The notes under the pieces are model-generated. The model was given only the letters and a program-made list of their open reading frames with translations. It had not been told where the DNA came from and ran no database searches. Below, piece after piece: positions 45,740 through 54,988 of a stretch of DNA of 64,000 nucleotides. Origin of the DNA: Chloroflexota bacterium (GTDB taxonomy: Bacteria; Chloroflexota; JAJPGV01); the NCBI GenBank assembly GCA_021325635.1, contig JAJPGV010000030.1:62001-126000 (forward strand). The letters are read 5' to 3'. How positions within the stretch are numbered: the stretch's first letter is position 1; every line of letters begins with the position of its first letter. The translations under genes and the position numbers were made by a program.

Positions 45740-47555
45740 TTGAACGGCTGCCGGTGGCCAGCGCCGGCGATTCTCCCTCGAGCAGGTTGATGTGCGTCTC
45801 CTCCACCTGCTCCAGCAGGTCGGGCTCTTCGATCAGGTCCGCCGCGGTGGTGCCCGCCGGAATGATGGGATAGACGTTTTCCTCGGCTTCCACCACGAAG
45901 TCCACGACCACTGGCCCGTTGTGAGCCATGGCCTCGCGGATGGTCTTCTCCACGTCGGCCTTGTGGACGCAGCGCATGCCCTTGGCGCCGTAGGCCTCGG
46001 CCAGCTTGGCGAAGTCCGGGTTGGACATGGCCACGGAGGAGTAGCGGTTGTCATGGAACAGCTCCTGCCACTGCCGCACCATACCCAGGTAGCCGTTGTT
46101 GATGATGGCGACCTTGACGTCGATGTTCTCCTGGACCGCGGTCGCCAGCTCCTGGAGCGTCATCTGAAAGCCGCCGTCGCCGACCACTGCCCAGACGGTC
46201 TCATCGGGGCGGCCCATCTTGGCGCCGATCGCCGCCGGGAAACCGAAGCCCATGGTCCCCAGACCGCCGGACGAGATGTGGGTGTTGCGGTTGTGATAGG
46301 CGATGTGCTGGGCCGCCCACATCTGGTGCTGGCCCACGTCGCACACGATGATGGCCTCGCCCTTGGTGACCTCGGACAGCTTGTTCAGCACGAATTGAGG
46401 CAGCAGCTTCTCGCTGTGGCGGACCTTGATGCCGGGGCGCTCTCGCTTCCAGAGGTGGATCGAGTCCACCCATTCGGTGTGCCGCGCCCCGCCCTGGGCT
46501 TTGAGCTCCTTATTCAGGACCATGAGCACGTTCTTGGCGTCGCCCACCACCGGGATGTCGCAGCGCACGTTCTTGCCGATCTCGGCCGGGTCGATGTCGA
46601 TGTGAATCATCTTGGCTTTGGGCGCGAAGGCGGAGAACTTGCCGCAGGCGCGGTCGTCAAAGCGCATGCCGATGCCGATCACCAAGTCCGCCTGGTGCAC
46701 CGCCCGGTTGGCGTACACCGAGCCGTGCATGCCGAAGAAGCCGAAGCACAGCGGATGCGACACAGGCAGCGTGGAAAGGCCGAGCAGCGTCTGCACCACC
46801 GGGATGTCACCCGTTTCCGCCAGCTCCTGCAGCTCATCGTACGCGTCTGAAATGCTGATGCCGTGGCCGGCCAGGATGACCGGGTTCTTGGCCTCCTGGA
46901 TGGCCTTGACCGCCTGGCGAATCTGGCGAATGTTGCCGAATAGCGTCGGCTTGTAGCCGCGCATGTGCAGCACCTTGGGGTACTCGAATACCGCCAGCTG
47001 CTGCTGGACGTCTTTCGGAAAGTCGATCAGGACGGGCCCCGGCCGGCCGGTTGTGGCCAGATGAAAGGCTTCTTTGATCGTTGGCGCGATGTCTTCCGGC
47101 CGCATCACCAGCCAGTTGTGCTTGGTGATAGGCAGGGTCACGCCGGTAATGTCGGTCTCCTGGAAGGCGTCCTTGCCGATCATGTGCGTGGCCACGTTGC
47201 CGGTGATGGCCACCAGGGGCACAGAGTCGAGCATGGCCGTTGCAATGCCGGTGACCAGGTTGGTCGCCCCGGGGCCCGACGTGGCGATGCACACGCCTGG
47301 CCTGCCCGTGGCTCGGGCATAACCGTCGGCGGCGTGCGCCGCGCCCTGCTCGTGGCGCACCAGCACGTGGCGCAGCTGTGGGTACTCCGGCAGCACGTGG
47401 TAAAGCGGCAGGATGGCGCCGCCGGGTAGGCCAAAGACGAGATCGACGCCCTCTCGAAGAAGGGTCTCGCAGATGATGTGCGAACCGCTCAAGCGCGTGC
47501 CTTCAGCGCGGCGGTGGTGGGGCTGAACGAATTCGTCCAGCTGTGCGACGGCCAT
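45708..47555 (-). CDS. ilvB: Acetolactate synthase large subunit
   Basis: Thiamine-diphosphate enzyme that makes acetolactate and acetohydroxybutyrate. Motifs: GGAILPLYHVLPE, RHEQGAAHAADGYARATG (catalytic Glu), SGPGATNLVTGIATA and the ThDP motif VVGDGGFQMTLQELATAVQ with NNGYLGMVRQW. The length of 615 residues is normal. The ATG at 47555 follows GGAGGAG. The upstream region has a consensus sigma70 promoter and a long leader. Confidence 0.97.
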   Translation of the reverse strand: MAVAQLDEFVQPHHRRAEGTRLSGSHIICETLLREGVDLVFGLPGGAILPLYHVLPEYPQLRHVLVRHEQGAAHAADGYARATGRPGVCIATSGPGATNLVTGIATAMLDSVPLVAITGNVATHMIGKDAFQETDITGVTLPITKHNWLVMRPEDIAPTIKEAFHLATTGRPGPVLIDFPKDVQQQLAVFEYPKVLHMRGYKPTLFGNIRQIRQAVKAIQEAKNPVILAGHGISISDAYDELQELAETGDIPVVQTLLGLSTLPVSHPLCFGFFGMHGSVYANRAVHQADLVIGIGMRFDDRACGKFSAFAPKAKMIHIDIDPAEIGKNVRCDIPVVGDAKNVLMVLNKELKAQGGARHTEWVDSIHLWKRERPGIKVRHSEKLLPQFVLNKLSEVTKGEAIIVCDVGQHQMWAAQHIAYHNRNTHISSGGLGTMGFGFPAAIGAKMGRPDETVWAVVGDGGFQMTLQELATAVQENIDVKVAIINNGYLGMVRQWQELFHDNRYSSVAMSNPDFAKLAEAYGAKGMRCVHKADVEKTIREAMAHNGPVVVDFVVEAEENVYPIIPAGTTAADLIEEPDLLEQVEETHINLLEGESPALATGSRSNGSKQGKRGR

Positions 47556-47831
47556 TGGGCTCCTCCTTTTGGAAGGCCTCGACGCCGCTCGCGATCCCGG
47601 CAGGCCCAGGAAGGCTGCCGGCCGGTCCTACCAAAGGGTGCCGGTCGCCACGGAATCGAGACATTCCCGACCTGGCCTTTTGGGCCATGTAATAACCGCT
47701 CGATCGCGGCTGGCGACACACCGGTGCACTCATGGCACCTGTTGGTGGATCGCCGGTTAGGGATGTCCCGCGCTCGCACGTCGTCGTGCAAACGTATCAG
47801 TAAGCGTACGCGCCGCGGCCACGCTTGTCAA
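47556..47831 (-). promoter_or_regulatory. Promoter and long leader of the ilv operon
   Basis: TTGACA at 47831-47826 and TACGCT at 47808-47803 are separated by exactly 17 bases, the best sigma70-type promoter in the window. The implied leader is about 240 bases and GC-rich with several possible hairpins (for example GGCAG with CTGCC near 47600-47615). No T-box core and no leader peptide rich in branched-chain residues was found, so the control mechanism is unclear. Confidence 0.65.
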
Positions 47832-47844
47832 AGAATTAGGGGGG

Positions 47845-48933
47845 TCAGGGGTTGGGGTACAGGCCAAGGCGGTCGACAGCGCTGCGGGCGATGGACTGGT
47901 CGACGACGCGCGAGAGGTCCATGCCGTGGTGCATCTCGCCGTTGGCCACGTACCACGACAGCTGGTCGGCAATGCTGTCCAGGTTCAGGGCTCCGTTCGG
48001 ATCGATCATCGGATAGCTCATCTCGTCGTAGATGCGCGTGTCCTTGAGCGGGGATTCGCGGGCCAGGAGGGCTACAACCTCGTCGCGACGAATGTTCCGG
48101 AAGAAGGCATCGTTGTAGTCCCGGGCTCCACGCAGGTAGGCCGTCATCCAGCGTACGGCCAGCTCACGTCTGGCTGTGAACTGTGGAGCGAACAGCACTG
48201 CCCCGAACTGCACGCCGGGCGCGACGTCGGCAACCGGCTTCCAGCGCACGCCGAGATCCCTCTGCTCGGCCGAGGTGGCGATGCTCTCCGGCAGCACCGC
48301 CCCGTCGATGGTCCGGCCTCCGAGGGCCGCCAGGATGGAGGGATAAGACATCTGCGTGATGTGCGCGTCCGCCGAGGAGAGGCCGCCGGCCTCCAGGGCT
48401 TTGGCTAGGGCGTATTCGCTGCTGCTGTCACGTGCGGCGACCGCCAGCTTCAGGCCCTTCAGATCGTGGTAGCTGGCCACGTGGCCGTCATCGATCAGGT
48501 CCTTGCGGATAAACAGGAACACACCGTTCGCGGCGGTGTCCTCTCGCCCCTGGGCAGCCACCATCTTGATGCACAGATCGCTCCGCGCGACGTTGAACAG
48601 CCCGGGGCCAATGCTGCCGGATGCGACGTCGAGCTGGCCTGCCGCCAGCGCTGGGACCATGCGCGAGCTGGTGTCGAAGTTCACCAGCTCGACGTGTATG
48701 CCCTCAGCCGAGAAGTAGCCCTCGGCGTTGGCCAGATACATCGCGGCCTCGCCCAGGGCACCTGTCACGCCCACCTTCGCGCTCCCTGGCTCGGTGCCGC
48801 GGGGAGCGACCGTGTCGACGCCCAGCGGGCAGCCGTCGGGGCCGATGGGAGCGAACGAGTCCGAGCCGGCGCCGCCATCACACTGCACCAGCCAGCTGGC
48901 CACCAGGATGGCTGCCAGGAACAACTTGACCAC
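47845..48933 (-). CDS. NMT1/SsuA-like substrate-binding lipoprotein
   Basis: A 362-residue exported protein. The signal peptide ends in LVQC, a lipobox. The mature part has the NMT1/THI5-like binding fold: KVGVTGALGEAAMYLANAEGYF, HVELVNFDTSSRMVPALAAGQLDVA, YHDLKGLKLAVAARDSSSE and AHITQMSYPSILAALGGRTIDGAV. Relatives bind sulphonates, nitrate, taurine or pyrimidine precursors for ABC import. No permease or ATPase gene is adjacent, so the substrate is open. The GTG start has TAACCT 7 bases upstream. Confidence 0.85.
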   Translation of the reverse strand: MVKLFLAAILVASWLVQCDGGAGSDSFAPIGPDGCPLGVDTVAPRGTEPGSAKVGVTGALGEAAMYLANAEGYFSAEGIHVELVNFDTSSRMVPALAAGQLDVASGSIGPGLFNVARSDLCIKMVAAQGREDTAANGVFLFIRKDLIDDGHVASYHDLKGLKLAVAARDSSSEYALAKALEAGGLSSADAHITQMSYPSILAALGGRTIDGAVLPESIATSAEQRDLGVRWKPVADVAPGVQFGAVLFAPQFTARRELAVRWMTAYLRGARDYNDAFFRNIRRDEVVALLARESPLKDTRIYDEMSYPMIDPNGALNLDSIADQLSWYVANGEMHHGMDLSRVVDQSIARSAVDRLGLYPNP

Positions 48934-48940
48934 TACGTAA

Positions 48941-48946
48941 AGGTTA
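48941..48946 (-). promoter_or_regulatory. Candidate -10 box of the binding-protein gene
   Basis: TAACCT on the minus strand 7 bases before the GTG at 48933, with no ribosome site in between. Confidence 0.35.
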
Positions 48947-49004
48947 ACTTGTTTGGGCTTGTGGCAGCAGGCCCGCGCTGGATACGCTTAGCCAGTGAGC
49001 GTCG

Positions 49005-49547
49005 ATGCCGGCTGAACCGCAGATCCCGCCCGAGCGCATCAAGGAGCTGGCGCGGGCGGCCATCGTCAAGCGCAAGGAGTCGAAAAAGACCGGTGCCTCG
49101 GGCAGGCGGGCCAATCCGGTCCAGCCGTCCGAGCGGGCGCTGCTGGAGCTGACCAAGGCGCTGTGCGATTTCTACGGCTTCGCGGCCGTTCCGCGCACGA
49201 CCAAAGAGCACAGGCTCATGGCCGAGATCGTGGCCGAGTCATGGGTTCCGCTGCAGGAGTACGAGCGCCAGGCGCGAGCGCGCGATGAGGCCGAGGAGCG
49301 CGTGCGCGAGCTTCAGCGCGAGACCGCGGACCTGCGGGCCCGGATCGAGCAGCGCATCCAGGACGTGCCGCGCCTCAAGGCCATCATCCGGGCGGCGCTG
49401 GCGCGCCTTATCGTCGACACCCGTGAGAAGCACGTCCCGGAGGAATGGGCTCGCGTGCTGCTCAAGCGCATCGAGTCGGCTAGGGACATCCTGCGCAGCG
49501 AGGCGCTGGAGGAAGCCTCCGAGGCTGCCAAGCCGTCAGGCTCCTGA
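49005..49547 (+). CDS. Coiled-coil hypothetical protein
   Basis: A 180-residue protein I do not recognise. A basic N-terminal region (IKELARAAIVKRKESKK) is followed by a short globular part with DFYGFAAVPRTTKEH. A long charged coiled coil (QEYERQARARDEAEERVREL onward) and a helical end complete it. There is no signal peptide or membrane segment. It precedes the RpiB-like gene by 12 bases, so the two are probably cotranscribed. TACGCT 16 bases before the ATG may be the -10 box. Confidence 0.65.
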   Translation: MPAEPQIPPERIKELARAAIVKRKESKKTGASGRRANPVQPSERALLELTKALCDFYGFAAVPRTTKEHRLMAEIVAESWVPLQEYERQARARDEAEERVRELQRETADLRARIEQRIQDVPRLKAIIRAALARLIVDTREKHVPEEWARVLLKRIESARDILRSEALEEASEAAKPSGS

Positions 49548-49559
49548 CGCTGCCGTTTC

Positions 49560-49985
49560 ATGAACGTCTCGGTCGGCTTTGACGACCGCGCCGACGTCGT
49601 GGACGCGGTTATAGCCGATCTCAAACGCCGCGGCCACACTGTTCGAGCTTACGAGCCCGGTCCCTGGCCGGAGGTGGCGCAGGCCGTGGCCAGCGACGTG
49701 GCCGAGCAGCGCGCAGACCAGGGTGTGCTCTTCTGCTGGACCGGCACCGGAACATCGATGGCGGCCAACAAGGTCCCTGGGGTTCGGGCCGCGTTGGCCT
49801 GGGAGCCCTGGATCGCCGAGGGCGCGAGGCTGTGGAACGATGCCAACGTCCTGGTCATGAGCCTCAAGCGCACCAGTCCCGAAACCGCCGTCGAGATCCT
49901 CGACGCCTGGTTCGCCGTGCAAGCGCCCGATCCGAGCGAAGCCGCCAATATCGCCCGCCTCCAAGACCTCGACCGCCACCCCTGA
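49560..49985 (+). CDS. RpiB/LacA/LacB-type sugar-phosphate isomerase
   Basis: A 141-residue protein with the fold and key segments of ribose-5-phosphate isomerase B: VSVGFDDRADV near the start, FCWTGTGTSMAANKVPGVRAAL and ARLWNDANVLVMSL. In classical RpiB the third-strand motif is CGTGIGM; here the first Cys is followed by W-T-G-T-G-T-S-M, and the catalytic-base region is changed, so the substrate may not be ribose 5-phosphate. ATG at 49560. It is followed at once by repeat tract C. Confidence 0.82.
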   Translation: MNVSVGFDDRADVVDAVIADLKRRGHTVRAYEPGPWPEVAQAVASDVAEQRADQGVLFCWTGTGTSMAANKVPGVRAALAWEPWIAEGARLWNDANVLVMSLKRTSPETAVEILDAWFAVQAPDPSEAANIARLQDLDRHP

Positions 49986-50122
49986 CCCCCTCGACCTTGA
50001 CCCCTCAACCCTAACCCTCACCCCCTCAACCCTCGACCCTAAACCCTCAACCCTCGCCCCTCAACCCTCGCCCCTCGACCCTCAACCCTGACCCTCAACC
50101 CTCAACCCTCAACCCTCGCCCC
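49986..50122. repeat. Heptamer repeat tract C
   Basis: About twenty 7-base units of CCCTCAA, CCCTCGA, CCCTCGC and close variants (CCCTAAA, CCCTGAC), filling the space between the stop codons of the RpiB-like gene and the glycosidase gene. The units are the reverse complement of those in tract A at 3941-4047. Confidence 0.95.
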
Positions 50123-51889
50123 TCACTTCCCCATGTTCTCCAGCGCGACATAGGCCGGGCGCGGCGAATAGTCGGACCGGACCACGCCGAAGCCCCACTT
50201 CTCGTCGGTTGGCGGCACTACGGCCTGGAAATTGAGATTCCACACAAACATCACGCCCATCCACGGCCAGTTGGCCTTGACGTAGTTGAACTCGCGCACC
50301 AGGTAGTCGGCCTGCTGCTGCTCGGTGATGGTGCGGGCGTACTCGTACCCGGCTGGGGCCTGGGGATTCGAGTCATAGCCGGTCTCCGTGGCCCAAATCG
50401 GTTTGCTGCCGTCGCCCACCTGTGCCATGAGGCCGTGGTAGTCCTCCGCCCGCCGGAAGAAGAAGCTGGGGTGATTGGAGAAGTTGGGCTGGGTGTGATT
50501 GGCCACGGTCTGCTCCGGCGGGTTGCCGTAGCCCTGGGGGTGGGCGCCCAGCACGTCGAAGAACTGCTTCACCACCCCGTTCTGGTAGGCGTACATGTTG
50601 GACAGGTAGGTCAGGTCGTCCATGGCGATGTTGGGATCGTTCACGCCGGTTGGCGTAGGCGCTCCCGATACGACGATGGCTGAGGGGTCTGCCGCCTTGA
50701 TTGCCGGATAAACCGCCCGCAGCAGCTCCACGAAGCTGCCGGCGTTGATGTTGCCGGGTCCCACCTCGCGGGCGAAGTTCTCCTCGTTCCAGACTTCGTA
50801 AGCTTCCACTCGGCCTTTGAACTTGGAGGCCATGGCGGAGAAGAAGGCGGCCGCATCGGCCGGGTTCTGCGGGAATTCGCCATTTGCGACCGCTGCCCAG
50901 GAGGGGGCGCACACCACGCTGAAGAGCACGTCCATGCCGCCCGCAGCGGCGTCGCTGGCCATCCTATCCAGCTCGGTCCAATCGGGCGGCTTGGTCTTGT
51001 CTGGCTGCACGTCGCACCAGCGCACCTGCTGCCGCAGCCAGCGGAAGCCAGCGTCCTGCGTGCCGGCGATCGCCTGGGCCTCCTGCCCGCCCACGACCTG
51101 CGCCCCGAAGCCGTACTGTAGGCCGGTCGTGCTCGGCGCGGGCGGCGGAACGGCCACCGGGGCGGCGGTCGGCGTGCTGGCGTCCTGCGGGTAGAAGTTC
51201 AGCGACTTGGCGATGTCCGATCCCAGCACCAGGACGAGTTGGCCGGCCTTGATACCGGCCGGGCCATCCACCTTCCACAGCTGGAACGCGACGCGTTGGA
51301 GGCGAATGGTCAGGAATGGCCCGAAGTCGGTGATGTGCGACGTCGGCAGCCCGAAATGGTCGATGTGAAACGGGTCGGCGAAGTAGAAGTTCTTGAAGGC
51401 GGGGTTGGGGAAATCCAGCCAGGCCTGGCGCAGCGCCGCTACCTGGTCGAAGGTCATGCCCTTTTCGGCTGCGGAGTTATCGATCTGCGGTGGGATCTGA
51501 TAGGTGGCTTGCAGCACCGGGTCGAGGTTGGCATCGTGCAGCCGGTCGAAGATGTTCACGAAGGCCATGGTCTGCGTGTCGGGCCGCCATTGCAGGAGCA
51601 CCCGCTGGGTGCCCTGCACCACGAAGCCGTCGAGCACGAACCGCCCGGTATTGGGATAGCCCAGCAGGCTGGTTGCACCGTAACGCTGGAACCAGGTCCA
51701 CACCGGCACCCCGGCGCCGTCGGTCACGGCAAACCCGGCGCCGCTCACGCCTCCGTTAGCCTGTGTGTAGAAGCGTCCGCCGGCGATCTGGAAGTCGGCC
51801 GTGATGATTTGGGCGCTGGCCTGAGCGACGCCGCCCAGGCTGACCAGCAGGGCGAGAAGGATGGCAAGAGGAATCTGGCGGTGTTTCAT
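50123..51889 (-). CDS. Secreted clan GH-A-like glycoside hydrolase
   Basis: A 588-residue exported protein. The signal peptide (IPLAILLALLVSLGGVAQASA) is followed by a module with FQRYGATSLLGYPNTGRF and FVNIFDRLHDANLDP, a type repeatedly found in Chloroflexota exported proteins. The C-terminal catalytic barrel (about residues 250-585) has YEVWNEENFA, with the probable acid/base Glu, and WATETGYDS, with the probable nucleophile Glu. That pairing is the clan A arrangement; the family (GH5, GH39 or other) cannot be fixed by eye. The ATG at 51889 is chosen because it begins the signal peptide. Confidence 0.85.
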   Translation of the reverse strand: MKHRQIPLAILLALLVSLGGVAQASAQIITADFQIAGGRFYTQANGGVSGAGFAVTDGAGVPVWTWFQRYGATSLLGYPNTGRFVLDGFVVQGTQRVLLQWRPDTQTMAFVNIFDRLHDANLDPVLQATYQIPPQIDNSAAEKGMTFDQVAALRQAWLDFPNPAFKNFYFADPFHIDHFGLPTSHITDFGPFLTIRLQRVAFQLWKVDGPAGIKAGQLVLVLGSDIAKSLNFYPQDASTPTAAPVAVPPPAPSTTGLQYGFGAQVVGGQEAQAIAGTQDAGFRWLRQQVRWCDVQPDKTKPPDWTELDRMASDAAAGGMDVLFSVVCAPSWAAVANGEFPQNPADAAAFFSAMASKFKGRVEAYEVWNEENFAREVGPGNINAGSFVELLRAVYPAIKAADPSAIVVSGAPTPTGVNDPNIAMDDLTYLSNMYAYQNGVVKQFFDVLGAHPQGYGNPPEQTVANHTQPNFSNHPSFFFRRAEDYHGLMAQVGDGSKPIWATETGYDSNPQAPAGYEYARTITEQQQADYLVREFNYVKANWPWMGVMFVWNLNFQAVVPPTDEKWGFGVVRSDYSPRPAYVALENMGK

Positions 51890-51992
51890 GTCGGAAACAC
51901 CGTGCAGCCAGAATCGTGCCAGCAACGTGGCGCCGTTGTGTGCGAGGCCTGGCCTGCGCCTCTTCCTTGGTGTCTGGAAGGGTCCGAACCGG

Positions 51993-51998
51993 TATGCT
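51993..51998 (+). promoter_or_regulatory. -10 box of the eutA-like gene
   Basis: TATGCT 11 bases before the ATG at 52010. Confidence 0.45.
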
Positions 51999-52009
51999 GT
52001 CTACTGCCT

Positions 52010-53683
52010 ATGCACGACGATGACTTCGAGCACGAACACTACACGTATGGCGATGCAACCGAACAAGCGCTGACGACGGGCGAGCTGGTGCGGCTCGTAA
52101 CCGTCGGTATCGACGTAGGCTCGTCCACATCGCATCTCATGTTTTCCCAGCTGTACCTCAAGCGGCAGGGCGATCTGCTGTCCAGCCGGTACGTGGTGGT
52201 TTTGCGCGAAGTCGTGCACCGCTCCCCGATCTTGCTGACCCCCTACACGCCCGACAACAACATCGACGCCAACAAGCTGGCCGATTTCGTCCATCGCTCC
52301 TATCGGGAAGCGGGCATCAAGCCCAAAGAGGTCGACAGCGGCGCCATCATCCTCACCGGCGAGGCGGTCAAGCGCGAAAATGCGCGCAGCATCGCCGAGG
52401 GGCTGGCGGGTGAGTCGGGCAAGTTCGTGTGCGCAACCGCCGGGCACAATCTCGAGGCGGTGCTGGCGGCGCACGGATCGGGCGCCGTGGCCCTGTCTCG
52501 CGAGCTGCATCAAACGCTGCTCAACATCGACATCGGCGGCGGTACGACCAAGCTCGCCCTGATTCACGACGGCGACATCCTGGAGACCGCCGCGGTCAAC
52601 GTGGGCGGGCGGCTGGTCGCCCTCGACGCTGAGGGACGGATCGCCCGCATCGAGCCCTCGGCGCGTGAAGTCGCGGCCGAGCTGGGCCTGGAGCTCGAGC
52701 TCGGCACAATTCCCGAACCCGGCGTGTTCGAAAAGCTGTCGGCCCGACTGGCCGAGGTGCTGATGGAAGTGGTGGCGCTGGCTGGCTCGTCGCACGAGCA
52801 CGACCACCCGCATGCGCACTATGACGGCCATGGCCATCATGACGCCGGCCACTCGGAGCACCACGGCCCGGGGATTCGATCCGGCCACTCGCACGATACC
52901 GCCCCGCTCACCGAACGGCTGATGCTCACGCCGGCCCTGCATTCACACCGCGCCATCCAGGCGGTCACGTTTTCGGGCGGTGTGTCGGAGTATCTGTACG
53001 AGCGCGAAGAGCGCAGCTTCGGCGATCTCGCCCGGCCGCTGTCCGATGCCATTCGGCGGCACATTGCCGCTGGAGGGCTGCCGGCGCCGCTGGCGCAGGC
53101 CGGCGAGCGCATCCGGGCAACCGTGATCGGCGCATCGCAGTTCACGGTCCAGGTGAGCGGCAACACCATCCACATCTCGCGCCCGAAGGTGCTGCCGCTC
53201 CATAACCTTCAGGTCATCTACCCGCGGCTGCCGCGTCGCGAGGAGATCGAGCCGGAGCTCATTGCCCGAGCCATTCATCGAGCCCACGAGCGCCTGGATC
53301 TCGTTCCGGGCAGGCAGGTGGTGGCTCTGGCGGTGGGTTGGAACGGGACACCGCGGTATCAGCTGCTGCGAAACCTGGCGAGCGGCATCATGCAAGGCAT
53401 GAAGGACAGCCTCGACGCAGGGTTACCGCTGATCACCGTCTTCAACAACGACTTCGGCAACCTCATCGGCGACATCCTGCGGGGCGACCTCGGTGTTACC
53501 AACGACGTCATCTCCGTGGACGGCATCGAGCTGAACGAGTTCGATTTCATCGACATCGGTGAGATCCTGCGTCCGGCGCAGGCCGTCCCGGTGGTGGTCA
53601 AGTCGCTGGTGTTCCCCGCCGTGGGCGGGCCTCGGGCCGAGGTGCTGGCCGAGCAGGACGATCTTCTCGCCGCGCATTCCTGA
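52010..53683 (+). CDS. eutA: EutA-like ethanolamine ammonia-lyase reactivating factor with His-rich insert
   Basis: A 557-residue actin-like ATPase. EutA replaces damaged adenosylcobalamin in ethanolamine ammonia-lyase. Family landmarks: TVGIDVGSSTSHLMFSQL, EVVHRSPILLTPYTPDN, GAIILTGEAVKRENAR, ATAGHNLEAVLAAHGSGA, LNIDIGGGTTKLAL and AVTFSGGVSEYLY. Between about residues 261 and 297 an insertion carries 13 His (for example HEHDHPHAHYDGHGHHD), like metal-storage loops of nickel or cobalt chaperones; the N-terminus is also acidic and His-rich. No eutB or eutC lies in the window. The long frame from 51239 is not the start. Confidence 0.85.
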   Translation: MHDDDFEHEHYTYGDATEQALTTGELVRLVTVGIDVGSSTSHLMFSQLYLKRQGDLLSSRYVVVLREVVHRSPILLTPYTPDNNIDANKLADFVHRSYREAGIKPKEVDSGAIILTGEAVKRENARSIAEGLAGESGKFVCATAGHNLEAVLAAHGSGAVALSRELHQTLLNIDIGGGTTKLALIHDGDILETAAVNVGGRLVALDAEGRIARIEPSAREVAAELGLELELGTIPEPGVFEKLSARLAEVLMEVVALAGSSHEHDHPHAHYDGHGHHDAGHSEHHGPGIRSGHSHDTAPLTERLMLTPALHSHRAIQAVTFSGGVSEYLYEREERSFGDLARPLSDAIRRHIAAGGLPAPLAQAGERIRATVIGASQFTVQVSGNTIHISRPKVLPLHNLQVIYPRLPRREEIEPELIARAIHRAHERLDLVPGRQVVALAVGWNGTPRYQLLRNLASGIMQGMKDSLDAGLPLITVFNNDFGNLIGDILRGDLGVTNDVISVDGIELNEFDFIDIGEILRPAQAVPVVVKSLVFPAVGGPRAEVLAEQDDLLAAHS

Positions 53684-53789
53684 GGGCCGGCCTCGTGGCG
53701 AGCGCTGGACTGGGAGCACACGATCCGTCCACGGATCGGGCTGACGCTGTCCGGCGTTTGGGCATGACGGTGGGTGTCGCGGCCAACCG

Positions 53790-54794
53790 GTGATTCGCAG
53801 CTTCGCTGGTACCGTGCTGCTCACGATGCTGCTCGCGCGCTGCGCCGGCCTGCCGAGCGGTTTGTCCGAGCCCACGCCCACGCCGCCAACGCCGGCCAGA
53901 GTCCGGGTTGCCTACTCGGCAGTAAGCGGAGGCATGCTGCCATTGTGGCTGGCCAGGGACAGCGGCATCTTTCAAAAGCACGCCCTCGACCTGTCCCTGC
54001 TGCTCATCCCCGGCGGCAACAACGCCATGACGGCGCTGGTCGCGGGACAGGTGGACGTCATCGAGTCGGGCGGCTCGGATGCCGTTGCCGCGGACGTGAG
54101 TGGCGGCGACGTGGTGGTCATCGGCATGCCGGTGCCGGTGTACCCCTATCAGTTGATGGTTCCGAACGAGATCAGGACAGGCGCCGATCTCAAGGGGAAG
54201 AAGCTGGCGGCTGGCGCGGTGGGCAGCTCAGGCGACGTCGCGACCCGAGTCGTCCTGCGCCGGCTCGGCATCGTGCCCGACCGCGATGCCCTCGTGCTGC
54301 CTGTAGAGAGCCGTCAGATCGGGACGATCGCCCTGCTGCGGGGTGCCATTCAGGGCGTCGTGGACGACCCTCCCGACACGCTGCTGTTGGAGGCGCAGGG
54401 TTTCCACAGCCTGGTCGACATGCCTGATCCGCGGTTTCCCGCGTCACAGACGGCCATCATGGTGCGCCGCTCCTGGCTGGACGACAATCGCGACGTGGCT
54501 CAGCGCTACATCGACGCCCGTGTCGAAGCGATCGCTCTGGCGCGGCGCGATCGCGCCCGCTCCATCGGCGTGCTGAGGACCTACTTCGGCAGCGATGACC
54601 GCGCCCTGGCGGCGACCTACGACTACTACGTCGGCAAAGTCATCGCCCAGCTGCCCTATCCGCGGCCATCTCAGTTCGCCGACGCCATGGATGAGCTGTC
54701 CCGAACCAACAGCGACGTGCCCGATTTCGACGTGCAGCTGATCCTGGATGATTCGCTGGTCCGCAGCGCCGTAGCCCGCGGCCTGGCCGGCTAG
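53790..54794 (+). CDS. NMT1-like substrate-binding lipoprotein
   Basis: A 334-residue exported binding protein with lipobox LLARC and a Pro/Thr linker. The fold is that of NMT1/THI5-like proteins: VRVAYSAVSGGMLPLWLARDSGIF, GGNNAMTALVAGQVDVIESGG and LKGKKLAAGAVGSSGDVATRVVLRRLG. It is a distant paralogue of the gene at 47845. It is orphan too, with no permease or ATPase nearby. It follows the eutA-like gene in the same direction after about 105 bases and could belong to its transcript. GTG at 53790. Confidence 0.82.
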   Translation: MIRSFAGTVLLTMLLARCAGLPSGLSEPTPTPPTPARVRVAYSAVSGGMLPLWLARDSGIFQKHALDLSLLLIPGGNNAMTALVAGQVDVIESGGSDAVAADVSGGDVVVIGMPVPVYPYQLMVPNEIRTGADLKGKKLAAGAVGSSGDVATRVVLRRLGIVPDRDALVLPVESRQIGTIALLRGAIQGVVDDPPDTLLLEAQGFHSLVDMPDPRFPASQTAIMVRRSWLDDNRDVAQRYIDARVEAIALARRDRARSIGVLRTYFGSDDRALAATYDYYVGKVIAQLPYPRPSQFADAMDELSRTNSDVPDFDVQLILDDSLVRSAVARGLAG

Positions 54795-54811
54795 GAGACG
54801 GCCCCCGTCTC
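54795..54811 (+). terminator. Stem-loop directly after the binding-protein gene
   Basis: GAGACGG and CCGTCTC form a perfect 7-bp stem with a CCC loop, starting right at the stop codon. No T tract follows. Confidence 0.4.
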
Positions 54812-54928
54812 TACGGTTGGGTTTCCCGGCATCCGTCGCTCCGCCGGGTGCAGCGCGCCGAGGCCCCGCGCCCAGGCAGCTCGAGATCGTCTTAGCTTTG
54901 CAAGGGATTGGGAGGGCAATCCGGAACG

Positions 54929-54947
54929 GCGGGGCGCGAGGCCCCGC
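54929..54947. terminator. GC-rich hairpin between convergent genes
   Basis: GCGGGGC and GCCCCGC pair around the loop GCGAG. It lies between the convergent binding-protein and bicupin genes. A partial second copy of the sequence around it stands near 54851-54876. Confidence 0.4.
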
Positions 54948-54988
54948 GCTACACGGTCTTGCCGAGGTGAGCCGGTGCGGCTACCTTC

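Noticed and set aside
47556-47800. T-box or leader-peptide attenuator upstream of ilvB
   Set aside because: No AGGGTGG-type T-box core and no short frame rich in Leu, Ile or Val was found, although a long leader exists.
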